From Amulumruptor sp947039275 (GTDB taxonomy: Bacteria; Bacteroidota; Bacteroidia; Bacteroidales; Muribaculaceae): a stretch of DNA of 64,000 nt. Numbering within the stretch: the stretch's first letter is position 1; every line of letters starts with the position of its first letter. This document shows positions 15,622-24,389 of this stretch, piece after piece. The DNA lies in NCBI GenBank assembly GCA_947039275.1, contig CAMQYL010000005.1:49449-113448 (forward strand), read 5' to 3'. Position numbers and translations under genes: made by a program. The notes beneath the pieces are model-generated. The model was not told the origin of the DNA. It ran no database searches and was given only the letters and a program-made list of their open reading frames with translations.

Positions 15622-17250
15622 ATGAAAGTTACAAAGTATGCACTGCTTGCAGCCGGAGCCGTAATGATGGCATCGTGCAGCAGCGACGAACCCGCTCTCG
15701 ACGCCAATGCCCCCGGCAATGACCAGGGTGCCGTTTCATCCGGATTCGCTCAATTTGACATCAAACTGCCCCAGACCCAGGGCGGCACACGTGCTGTCAG
15801 CTATGAAGAAGGTACACCCGATGAGTATGCTGTCACTAACGGTAAGATCATCGTGTTCAAGAAAGCCGCTACCGAGGCTGCTGCCACCTTCGTGTGCACA
15901 GCTGACCTCACCGGCATGAATTGGAGCGCAGCCACTCCCGGTGAAATCACGTCTACCTCAAAGACAGTAGCACAGTTGAGCAATATCAACCTCACCGACA
16001 ACAGCCAGTATGCCGCTGTCATCGTGCTCAACTACAATGACCAGTTCAAGTTCCCCGTTGCCAACCAGACTTTTGGCGCATGGTCTAAGGAAGCCCAGAC
16101 CGGCAGCATGATTCTCGCCCAGGGCGGCAAGAACTACCTGACCATGAGCAATGCAGCCAAGTATGTTTCAGCAACCGTAGAACCCACCGTGCTTGTTGAC
16201 ATCGACAAGAGCAAAATCGCACAGTCAGAAGCCACTATCTCTGGTTCTGCCGGAACAATCCACGTACAGCGTGCCACTTCTAAGGTGACTGTAAAGACCC
16301 TTAACAATTACACTCCCACCGGTGGTGCTTACACATCTGACGAAGTGACCATCAACGCATGGGCTCTCGACATCACTAACAAGAGCTCTTACCCCGTACA
16401 GGTTACTGAGGGACTCAAAGCTTCTTATGCCGACATCTGGAACAAGGACCGCTTCTTCGGAGGCACAAAGTTTGCCCGCGCATTCTGGGCTATCGACCCC
16501 AACTACAGCAAGGACGTACTGAGCCAGACCGCTGTTGAGGCTGATTTCAACGTAATCAACGCCGGCGCGCTCACTTCTGCTCCCGCCATGGCTTACTGCC
16601 TTGAAAACACCTTCGACATCAACCACCAGATGCAGGGTCAGACAACCCGTGTGGTACTCAAGGGTACATACAAGCCCAACGGCATCCCCGCCGGTGAAAA
16701 CTTCTACAAGATCGGCGCAAGCACCGCTCTCTGGAGCACTGCCAACCTCAAGGCTGAAGTAGAGGCTAAGGCAAAGACCGCCCTCAACTCTAACAACGTG
16801 ACTGCCGACCTCGGCGCAGTAGCTACCACCAAGGGCTTCCACTCTCTCAAGGAAATCACCATCAAGAACGGCTCTGCCGCTATCTCCGATGCTGAGTATG
16901 CCAAGATTGCAACAGCCCTCGGTCTCGCAAATGCCAATGACAAGGCTATCGCTACCTATGACAAGGGCACAGTTTACTACATCGCCCGCATCAAGCACTT
17001 CGGCGATGCCGAGACTCCCTGGCAGATCGGCAATGATACCTACGGCGGCAACAACGACAAGTGGCTCGGCCGTTACGGCATGGTGCGCAACACATGGTAT
17101 GAGCTTGACGTGAAGTCTGTATCTAACCCCGGTTCGCCCGACGTGCCCGTCATCAAGCCCGACACCCCCGATGACGAGAACGAATACTACATCCAAGTCG
17201 AGGTCAACATGCTCGCATGGGCTAAGCGTGTGCAGAACGTAGACCTCTAA
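15622..17250 (+). CDS. Mfa1-type major fimbrillin lipoprotein
   Basis: The 542-residue prepilin has a lipoprotein signal (MMASC, lipidated C19), an arginine site TR57-AV about 38 residues after the cysteine, and beta-rich sequence typical of Bacteroidales type V pilins. In Porphyromonas such pilins are lipidated, moved to the surface, cut after an arginine by a trypsin-like protease, and polymerised by donor-strand exchange with the C-terminal strand. The C-terminus here, VNMLAWAKRVQNVDL, is nearly repeated in the next gene and fits a donor strand. Codon use is strongly biased to C-ending codons, as expected for an abundant protein. A 13-bp stem with a T-rich tail follows the gene. Confidence 0.9.
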   Translation: MKVTKYALLAAGAVMMASCSSDEPALDANAPGNDQGAVSSGFAQFDIKLPQTQGGTRAVSYEEGTPDEYAVTNGKIIVFKKAATEAAATFVCTADLTGMNWSAATPGEITSTSKTVAQLSNINLTDNSQYAAVIVLNYNDQFKFPVANQTFGAWSKEAQTGSMILAQGGKNYLTMSNAAKYVSATVEPTVLVDIDKSKIAQSEATISGSAGTIHVQRATSKVTVKTLNNYTPTGGAYTSDEVTINAWALDITNKSSYPVQVTEGLKASYADIWNKDRFFGGTKFARAFWAIDPNYSKDVLSQTAVEADFNVINAGALTSAPAMAYCLENTFDINHQMQGQTTRVVLKGTYKPNGIPAGENFYKIGASTALWSTANLKAEVEAKAKTALNSNNVTADLGAVATTKGFHSLKEITIKNGSAAISDAEYAKIATALGLANANDKAIATYDKGTVYYIARIKHFGDAETPWQIGNDTYGGNNDKWLGRYGMVRNTWYELDVKSVSNPGSPDVPVIKPDTPDDENEYYIQVEVNMLAWAKRVQNVDL

Positions 17251-17279
17251 TCCGAGAAACTAACTTCCCTATAAACCAA

Positions 17280-17340
17280 GACTGCGGAAGCCTACCCGGC
17301 TTCCGCGCCGACAGGGCTTCCGCAGTCTTTCCTCTTTTTT
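17280..17340 (+). terminator. Terminator/attenuator between major fimbrillin and anchor genes
   Basis: GACTGCGGAAGCC (17280-17292) pairs perfectly with GGCTTCCGCAGTC (17315-17327), followed by TTTCCTCTTTTTT. A third segment, GGCTTCCGC at 17298-17306, can instead pair with the 5' arm over 9 bp with a 5-nt loop. The two structures exclude each other. Because the four downstream genes belong to the same locus and have no obvious promoter of their own, this probably lets only part of the transcripts through, keeping the anchor and tips scarce relative to the pilin. Confidence 0.7.
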
Positions 17341-17372
17341 ACTTTTCTCCTACACATCTCTACACAACACAA

Positions 17373-18482
17373 ATGAAAACACTTAACGGCAAAAGGTATC
17401 TCTTCCTCCCGACCCTCGCATCGATGATGCTTGCGGCGTCGCTCACAGGCTGCGGGCTGATGCACGACGACCTCGAGGACTGCGCTACCCGACCCCTTAC
17501 CCATACGAGTGTTAAATTCGTCTACGACTACAACACCCAGACGAAGGACATGTTTAACGACCATGTGGGTGCTGTGACGCTGTACGTGTTTGACCAGAAC
17601 GGTAAATACATCACCGAAATCGAGAAGGCTAACGCCTCATCTTCCGACGCACTCAAGCGCAAGGACTTCCAGATAGACCTTGACCTCGCGCCAGGAAAAT
17701 ATAACGTCTATGCCGTAGCCCAGGGCCATCAGGCAGGCTATCAGGCATCTCTTCAGGAGCAGGGCGCGAAATTCCGCCGCACTCCTCTGGCAGCCGGCAA
17801 CCCTGCCGACAGCTACTTCCTCAGCCTTGACCACAACAACGGACTCGTTGTCAACCAAGGTCAGCAACTCGACCCACATTGGGCAACATTGAGCCGACAG
17901 ACTCTTGATGTGCCTTTTGTACCTGAGCCCATCGAAGGCGACGTGCAGAAGCCCGACACCGTTGTGACCGCCACAGTGCCCCTGATGCGCGTCACAAACC
18001 ACTTAGTCATCTCCTTCTGGCAGACCGACTTCCCCACCAAAATCGACCCTTCACACTACGACATAAAGCTCTCATTCCCCGAGGGCAACAGCCGCCTGGA
18101 TCTCAACGGCACCACCTACCACGACCAGGCTATCACATACACCCCCTTGCGCACATGGACCGACAACAAGAACATCGACGGCAACAACGCCGCATGCGTC
18201 TATGCCGAATTCAGCTTCCCGCGCATGATGCTTGACCACAACACCCGCATCGTCATCACCAACCGCAACACCGGACACGTGAGCCACCTTGACTACGTGC
18301 CCCGTCTGCTCGCCAAGGGCAAAGACGCATGGAACCCCTTCCCCTGGGGCGAGCAGGAGTATCTCGACCGCGAATACGAGTACTCCCTCGACTTCCCTCT
18401 CGGCGACCCGATACCCAAGTGGGTACAGGTCAACGTCAACATACTCTCATGGTCAAAACGCATACAAAACGTAGACCTCTGA
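17373..18482 (+). CDS. FimB/Mfa2-family fimbrial anchor subunit (lipoprotein)
   Basis: The 369-residue lipoprotein (LTGC, C27) has the family's characteristic DDLEDC motif right after the lipidation site. In Porphyromonas, Mfa2 and FimB sit at the base of the fimbria, stop elongation and anchor it to the outer membrane. The mature N-terminus lacks an (S/T)RA cleavage motif; its only early arginine is followed by proline (TRP), which trypsin-like proteases cut poorly. This fits a subunit that stays lipid-anchored. The C-terminus VNILSWSKRIQNVDL matches the pilin's C-terminal strand, so it could cap the last pilin at the base. Confidence 0.85.
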   Translation: MKTLNGKRYLFLPTLASMMLAASLTGCGLMHDDLEDCATRPLTHTSVKFVYDYNTQTKDMFNDHVGAVTLYVFDQNGKYITEIEKANASSSDALKRKDFQIDLDLAPGKYNVYAVAQGHQAGYQASLQEQGAKFRRTPLAAGNPADSYFLSLDHNNGLVVNQGQQLDPHWATLSRQTLDVPFVPEPIEGDVQKPDTVVTATVPLMRVTNHLVISFWQTDFPTKIDPSHYDIKLSFPEGNSRLDLNGTTYHDQAITYTPLRTWTDNKNIDGNNAACVYAEFSFPRMMLDHNTRIVITNRNTGHVSHLDYVPRLLAKGKDAWNPFPWGEQEYLDREYEYSLDFPLGDPIPKWVQVNVNILSWSKRIQNVDL

Positions 18483-18559
18483 CGCTCATTCTCCCTCTCC
18501 CTCCCTACAGCACCACATAATTTCTTGCATCAAACCAACATATCACCTCTTCATAACAT

Positions 18560-21500
18560 ATGATACGGCATATACGACATATCTACACGCTGATAGCATC
18601 AGCCGCCATGGGCGCAGCGATGCTGACCGGCTGCTCCAACGAGGAGATAGACGCTCCGCGCCCGTCACAGACGGCGACCCCGGGCACCCAGCTGGTCATC
18701 AACCTTGCAGTGCCCGAGACGATGGAGACAGCTTCACGCGCCGAGGGCGATGACTCCGACCCCACGATGCCTATCACCGGCAACGAGGGCAAAATAAACT
18801 CGCTGCGCCTGATCGCATTTTCGGCAGACGGCACCACGGTAATCAACCGCGGTCTCCTCATCCCTGAGGAGATGCCTGTCAGCCCCAACAAGACCGCCAT
18901 CTACGAAATCCGCGATGTAAAGCCCGGCGATTATAACATATACCTCGTGGCAAACCTTGAGCAATATGTCACCGGCATCAAGACAGAGCAAGCACTCAAG
19001 GAAGTCATCATCAACCTCGACGGTCAGAACCAGCTCGCACCAGGCAATCTTCCCATGGTCTATGAACCGTCGGGCAAGGTCACCATACCCTCCTCTGCCA
19101 CCACCAACCCCGCCGTAGCCACGCTGTCGCTCCAGTTTGCCTGCGTCAAAGTCAAGTATGACCTGCTGTTTGACAAGACGCTTAATCAGGACATCTTCGG
19201 CAACAACGGCATGGTCATCAACAGCGTCACCGTAGACAACGTAGCCAAGACCGCATATCTCGTCACCAACAAAGACAAGCATGCCGAGACCCGTGATGGA
19301 GTCAGCGGCAACGGCAAGCATTACAACGCTTATACCGAAACTCCCGACAATGCCCACAAGCACGGGGTCAATGTAATAAATGCTTCACAGCCCTCATCGA
19401 CAGGACGCCCCTCCGCACCCACGACCAAGTGGGCATATGAGGGCATCATCTATCTCCCAGAGCGTTACGCCGCCGACAAGCAGACCACGCTCAAGATTTC
19501 TGCCACAGTCACCGATCCCACCGGAGCTGACGGCAACGTCCGCTGCCGCTACACCATACCCCTGGGTGCTTATGACGACGACCCCGACTGCAAGGAGCTG
19601 CCACGCGGCACTTACTACGAGGTAATCGGCAAAATCAAGGGTCTCGGCGAAGCCGAACTCGATGCAACCATCGTAGCCAAAGACTGGATGGAAGAAATCC
19701 TTCCGGTCGACATGATCCACACCTTCCTGACACTCGACAAGACCACAGCCGAGGTAACATCCTTTGACAAAGATGCCATAGCCTATCAGACCGACGGCAC
19801 CGGAGGCGCAACATTTGTCTGCGAAACCACACTCCCCGGTGACAACGGCACTGAAGTCAAAGCCATCCTCGCCACCATACAGAACGGCAATATCACTTTT
19901 GAGCCTAACCCCGCCGTCAATATCGTACAACTCGTCCAGCAGAGCACACCAAGCAATGACCTTACCAAAGGCGAGGCATTTGGCTACATCCAGGCAGGTA
20001 ATATCAAGAAACAAGTGAAAATCAAATATGACATCACCCCATTCTTCGAAATAACCCCTGTAGCTCTCAAAATCCAGTATAATGAGACTTACGAAGGTGT
20101 CATCAACACCAAAAAATTCCATTTCCGTACCAATCTCAAAGGTATCGACATGGAATGTGTCAATGGCTCTGTCAGCGGCACGAGCGGCAATGTCATCCTC
20201 AATGCCGAAGCCTCATCACGCCTGCATATCGTTGCCAATTCCAGAATACAGATTTCTGCCAATCCCAATGCTGCCGAAGGCGACATAACCGTGCGTCTGC
20301 GCGAGGATCCTAAGACCACCACCCTCCACTATTTCAACGTGTATCCGCGCACCGGAGTGCCTGGAAGCGATTACAGCCGCGAGAATCTGATGATACGTGT
20401 ACAGGTGACAACCATGCCTCCCCTGGGTGATTACCGCATATATTTCCGTGCCATCAACGACTACCACCACTACAACGGTGGCTCATCATCGAAAAAATTC
20501 CTTGACAACAGCTACAGCAAGTGGCCTGCCGAAGACTACCATGCTGGTGCAGGTGCCAGCCCCAACTGGAACGACTGGTGGAAGGATGACACCTATAACA
20601 ATATCGCCAACGAAAACCATCGAATCTATGTCTACACACAGATAGGAGAAACCGAGGGCACATCTACCAATGCTCCCGTATGGGGTTTCTCTCCTGGCTA
20701 TGGCAATGATGATTACTGGCATAAGGACCAACAACGCACCATAAAGTCAAAAATGACAGGTGACGAGACCAACCGAGGATGGTACTACTACGACCTTGCC
20801 ATGGATAGACCCAACGCTTGGGTAGAAAATGGCGCTACCGGCGAACGTAAACCAGAGCCTGGCAAGACACTGCTTCTATTCTACTCAAACCACGACATCG
20901 GCCAGGGTTACACCCTCCACCGCGCCGCCCACCATCTTGACCCGGGCATCCCCCTGTTTGACTACGAGGACCGCGAGGGCTGGATCGTCTACGATCCCAC
21001 CACTGCTCCCTACTACCATATTTATGATGAAAAACCCTATGTAGAGGACATCGAATACTACGTCTACTCCAAGAGCAAGATTACATCATGGTGGAACAAA
21101 TACGGTGTAGCCTCAAACGACAATGCCATCACCGGCACACCTGTGCAGTTTACCATCGAATATGATATCCAATCATCTGATTATCGTCAGGTAAACGGAT
21201 GGTACAAGACTAAAATCAAGCTCAAAGTCTCTAACGGTGACTATGAGAAAGCCATCAAACTTACCGGACTCACGCCTGGTTCATCCACCCCGACAACGCA
21301 GCAACGAGCCTACTATGCCCGCGTCATTGGAAAAGCAGGTTATGACAATCCTCGCATATATATCTACAACAGTGACAGTGACAAACTGACTGACTGGAGC
21401 GCGACACCTCTTATGACCAAAGAGAAGACCGAGAACGGCATCGACTATTACTACTACGACATCCCGGCTAAATTTGCAAGAGGTTATGTAATCTTCCAAA

Positions 21501-21739
21501 ATAATAACCGCAGCCAGCAACACACCAGCGGCGGCATGGCTCTTGATGGCTACACCAAGCTTACCTATTCCGACAACGCAAGCTACTGGGAGAAATATGG
21601 CACCCAGCCTTCAGGTGGCGGTGACGGCGTGGTTCTATTCGGAGGCCGTTCGTTTGAACGCTACAATCATGTGGGCACATATGACAATGGTGTATGGACT
21701 GGCGGAGCTCCCTCAGGTATCACACACACATCCTTCTAA
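18560..21739 (+). CDS. Large fimbrial tip-like lipoprotein with starch-binding-like repeats
   Basis: The 1,059-residue lipoprotein (LTGC, C25) has a Mfa-type fimbrillin-like N-terminal region (to about residue 390) with an SR60-AE site. A beta-rich linker follows. From about 620 there are two aromatic-rich segments resembling family 26-type starch-binding modules: one with YRIYFRAIND, YVYTQIG, GWYYYDL and LLLFYSN, and one with PRIYIYNSD, DYYYYDIP and GYVIFQNNN. Those carbohydrate-binding assignments are pattern-based and uncertain. It ends THTSF and lacks the donor-strand motif, as expected of a subunit at the distal tip. It probably mediates adhesion. Confidence 0.65.
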   Translation: MIRHIRHIYTLIASAAMGAAMLTGCSNEEIDAPRPSQTATPGTQLVINLAVPETMETASRAEGDDSDPTMPITGNEGKINSLRLIAFSADGTTVINRGLLIPEEMPVSPNKTAIYEIRDVKPGDYNIYLVANLEQYVTGIKTEQALKEVIINLDGQNQLAPGNLPMVYEPSGKVTIPSSATTNPAVATLSLQFACVKVKYDLLFDKTLNQDIFGNNGMVINSVTVDNVAKTAYLVTNKDKHAETRDGVSGNGKHYNAYTETPDNAHKHGVNVINASQPSSTGRPSAPTTKWAYEGIIYLPERYAADKQTTLKISATVTDPTGADGNVRCRYTIPLGAYDDDPDCKELPRGTYYEVIGKIKGLGEAELDATIVAKDWMEEILPVDMIHTFLTLDKTTAEVTSFDKDAIAYQTDGTGGATFVCETTLPGDNGTEVKAILATIQNGNITFEPNPAVNIVQLVQQSTPSNDLTKGEAFGYIQAGNIKKQVKIKYDITPFFEITPVALKIQYNETYEGVINTKKFHFRTNLKGIDMECVNGSVSGTSGNVILNAEASSRLHIVANSRIQISANPNAAEGDITVRLREDPKTTTLHYFNVYPRTGVPGSDYSRENLMIRVQVTTMPPLGDYRIYFRAINDYHHYNGGSSSKKFLDNSYSKWPAEDYHAGAGASPNWNDWWKDDTYNNIANENHRIYVYTQIGETEGTSTNAPVWGFSPGYGNDDYWHKDQQRTIKSKMTGDETNRGWYYYDLAMDRPNAWVENGATGERKPEPGKTLLLFYSNHDIGQGYTLHRAAHHLDPGIPLFDYEDREGWIVYDPTTAPYYHIYDEKPYVEDIEYYVYSKSKITSWWNKYGVASNDNAITGTPVQFTIEYDIQSSDYRQVNGWYKTKIKLKVSNGDYEKAIKLTGLTPGSSTPTTQQRAYYARVIGKAGYDNPRIYIYNSDSDKLTDWSATPLMTKEKTENGIDYYYYDIPAKFARGYVIFQNNNRSQQHTSGGMALDGYTKLTYSDNASYWEKYGTQPSGGGDGVVLFGGRSFERYNHVGTYDNGVWTGGAPSGITHTSF

Positions 21740-21772
21740 TCTTGCACATCAACTCTCGACCAATTACTGATC

Positions 21773-24154
21773 ATGAAACTATCACGATATATCAGCAAAC
21801 TTCTCTGGGCAGTCCCGGCGCTGATGCTTGCCGGATGCTCAGACGATAATGAGCCGTCAACCACCGGAGCAGACATGGACGTGGACGCACCCTCTGAACT
21901 GACGCTCACCCTCTCGGTGCCTGACCATGAGGTGGTCAATATCGGTTCACGCGCCGCTGGCGACCCAACCATAAAGTCGGTGACAGTGTTCTGCTACGAC
22001 CAGACAGGCACCACAGGCAACTATCTCCAGCACACCACTCTGACCTCAGGTTGGGAAACGGCTGGCAGCGGTTACAAAATCACCGTACCCATCCACAAGC
22101 GCACCAAGTCGGTTCATCTCGTGGTCAATGCCAACGTCAGTGACACCGACACAAACCCTACCGATATATTGTCAAGCGATGTCAATGGCGGCATCATGTG
22201 GGGACGCAAAGACCTAAAAGACATCATAGCCAAGGGCTCATCGATTACCATGTTGCGCAATACTGCCAAGGTATCTGTAAATAATGGAGCCAAGAACTTC
22301 ACATTCAGCCAGTTCACTGTCACAGGCACGTCTGATAAAGGTACCGTAGCTCCTACAGGCTGGAATCTCCAACCGACCACACCCACTATCCCTGACGATG
22401 CCGTATCATCCACTGCCGCTACCCTCCAGAGCGCGTCATCGGAAATCCGTGTGTTTGAGACAATGGCAGATGATAAGAAGCCTGGTACGGAATTTGAGTA
22501 TATCACACGTAGCCGCATCATCATCGAGGGTACATATAACGGTGTCAAAGGCTACTATACCGTGGCTTTCCGCGAACGCAGCGGCTCCTCCTCCGGCTCT
22601 GAAATCCCCGACTATCACCATTACAGTCCTCTGCATATCCTGCGCAACCACCATTACATTGTCAATATCAAGGAGGTCAGAGCTCAGGGCTATGCCACCA
22701 TCGAGGAAGCAAAAAATGCCGAGCCTGACAACCGTATCGCTGTGTACATCACCGACAAGACCCCCGAAATCACCGACATCATAGCCGACCGTGACTATAT
22801 GCTCGGCGTGGGTGACGATGTGGATGTGGCATGGAATGACGCTGTGGCGCAAATCACTGTAGCTACATCGTGGACCGGCACACATGCGTCAAACGGCAAG
22901 CCTTACGAAATCTCCGTATCCGGCTCCAGCATGTCATGGGTGACTGTGAGTGGCATTACAGAAGCCAGCAAGACCCTACAAGATTACGGTACTGCCGGCG
23001 CAAAAGTCACCACATACGTGTTAAATGTGCCTATCACACAAAACGAGAACTCCAATATAACACGTACCGCCGAGCTTACGGTGCGCTCAGGTGACCTTAC
23101 ACGAACTGTAAAAATCAACCAAGCCGGACGTAATTACAAGCGCGACGACAACCGAGCCGTGATTCTTGAGGGACTCCCCGGCGGCACTATCAGCAACTGG
23201 TTTAAGTTTGTTGACGAGCAGTGCAAAGGCCTTCGTCCTGAGGACAGCTACAGTGGACTTGAACGCAACCAGGGACTCATATTCCCTGCTGTGCCGGCAT
23301 ACACCCTGACATACTACATACCTCAACTGTCAGGAGACCGCAATCCCAGGATAAACGGCAATTTCAAATATGAAGTTGTCGGCGGAAAATATAAGATTAC
23401 GTCCCTAATCACAGATACTCCGCATATTGAGATTGGTGAGTTTACGGTAGTCAACTCCTTTGGCGCGACAATCCGCTACCCGCTCTATCAGACCGGTTAT
23501 CTTCACCAGCTGACTTCTTCGACCAACCAGTATCAGCGCGAGGAGGAGAAAATCAACGGCTGGTTCTACTATGAAGTGGTGCGGGTAGGCAGCAGCTATA
23601 TCCTTGACCGCAACCTCGGGGCATCCTCCAACAAGCCATACATATCCACATATGCCGGCTTCAAGAACAATGCGGATGCCATAGGAGCCTACTTCAAGAT
23701 TTCGACTCAAAAATCTTCAAGCTACAATGATCCCAAGACCATCATACCGTCTTTAGGCGTAAGCAACTTCCAGATTCCGACTGAAGATCAGGTAACGTCT
23801 TGGGGAGTCAAATCAGCCAATACATCCAACACATCAGGAGAGTTGTCATTGGTTGCCACTGTCAATACCTCCGCTGGCCAATATGCTCAGGTATATATCC
23901 CTCATGGCGGCTACTACGAGGCAACCTCGCCAAAGTATGAGACCCATGCCAATATATGGACGCGTACACTGCTCTCTGGTACCCAGGGTTTCGGTACGAA
24001 CAGCCCTGAGTTCGGCTACTGGTATCGCTATCTTGACGTGTACGGCTCAAAGGTCACTTTCAGCAACATGCGTATCGCCAACCGCGCCGCCAGCCTCGAA
24101 TTGACCGAACAGTCAGTCTACAAGTACATGCCGATCCGCCTGATCTGGCAATAA
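21773..24154 (+). CDS. Second fimbrial tip-like lipoprotein (BACON-like and FISUMP-like regions)
   Basis: The 793-residue lipoprotein (LAGC, C22) has a fimbrillin-like N-terminus with an SR60-AA site. Near residues 400-450 is a BACON-like segment ending RTAELTVRSGDLTRTVKINQ. The C-terminal part (from about 610) has YILDRNLGAS, FQIPTEDQV and GYWYRYLD...SNMRIANR...YMPIRLIWQ, the pattern of the Fibrobacter succinogenes major paralogous domain often found at the end of Bacteroidales surface adhesins. No donor-strand motif is present at the C-terminus. It is probably an alternative or additional tip adhesin. It is the last gene of the operon. Confidence 0.65.
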   Translation: MKLSRYISKLLWAVPALMLAGCSDDNEPSTTGADMDVDAPSELTLTLSVPDHEVVNIGSRAAGDPTIKSVTVFCYDQTGTTGNYLQHTTLTSGWETAGSGYKITVPIHKRTKSVHLVVNANVSDTDTNPTDILSSDVNGGIMWGRKDLKDIIAKGSSITMLRNTAKVSVNNGAKNFTFSQFTVTGTSDKGTVAPTGWNLQPTTPTIPDDAVSSTAATLQSASSEIRVFETMADDKKPGTEFEYITRSRIIIEGTYNGVKGYYTVAFRERSGSSSGSEIPDYHHYSPLHILRNHHYIVNIKEVRAQGYATIEEAKNAEPDNRIAVYITDKTPEITDIIADRDYMLGVGDDVDVAWNDAVAQITVATSWTGTHASNGKPYEISVSGSSMSWVTVSGITEASKTLQDYGTAGAKVTTYVLNVPITQNENSNITRTAELTVRSGDLTRTVKINQAGRNYKRDDNRAVILEGLPGGTISNWFKFVDEQCKGLRPEDSYSGLERNQGLIFPAVPAYTLTYYIPQLSGDRNPRINGNFKYEVVGGKYKITSLITDTPHIEIGEFTVVNSFGATIRYPLYQTGYLHQLTSSTNQYQREEEKINGWFYYEVVRVGSSYILDRNLGASSNKPYISTYAGFKNNADAIGAYFKISTQKSSSYNDPKTIIPSLGVSNFQIPTEDQVTSWGVKSANTSNTSGELSLVATVNTSAGQYAQVYIPHGGYYEATSPKYETHANIWTRTLLSGTQGFGTNSPEFGYWYRYLDVYGSKVTFSNMRIANRAASLELTEQSVYKYMPIRLIWQ

Positions 24155-24160
24155 TACGAA

Positions 24161-24241
24161 GTATTTGACATTGCCATAGCATGTCAAATACACCCACTTA
24201 CATCAAGGCATCCGCGTTTGGCGGATGCCTTGATGCTTTCT
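24161..24241 (+). terminator. Tandem hairpins ending the fimbrial operon
   Basis: An 11-bp stem (GTATTTGACAT with ATGTCAAATAC, 24161-24191) is followed by a perfect 15-bp stem (CATCAAGGCATCCGC, 24201-24215, with 24221-24235) with a 5-nt loop and then CTTTCTT. The second is a strong intrinsic terminator for the + strand. Confidence 0.85.
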
Positions 24242-24304
24242 TGCCACACCATCATCTCGCCACGCTGCCAGCCGACACCCAATCATCTCTCGCCGCTCAT
24301 ACTA

Positions 24305-24389
24305 TTTAACATTTATGCAAATTGAAAGTCAGACTTTCGATTTGCAAACCCGATGCCGACAAAACAGCTGCGCAGTGGGCAGAGTGGCG
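24305..24389 (-). repeat. Downstream direct repeat of the DUF4143 cassette
   Basis: Bases 24305-24348 match 25519-25562 at 39 of 44 positions, and AGCTGCGCAGTGGGCAGAG (24366-24384) resembles GGCTGCGCGCAGTGGGGCAG further out on the other side. On the minus strand it reads as an interrupted palindrome TTGCAAAT-AAAGT-ACTTT-ATTTGCA followed by ATGTTA, the same start as the real gene but soon stopped (9 codons). The repeat reaches the stop codon of the ATPase gene. It looks like the promoter-operator-start remnant of a second, lost copy. Confidence 0.75.
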
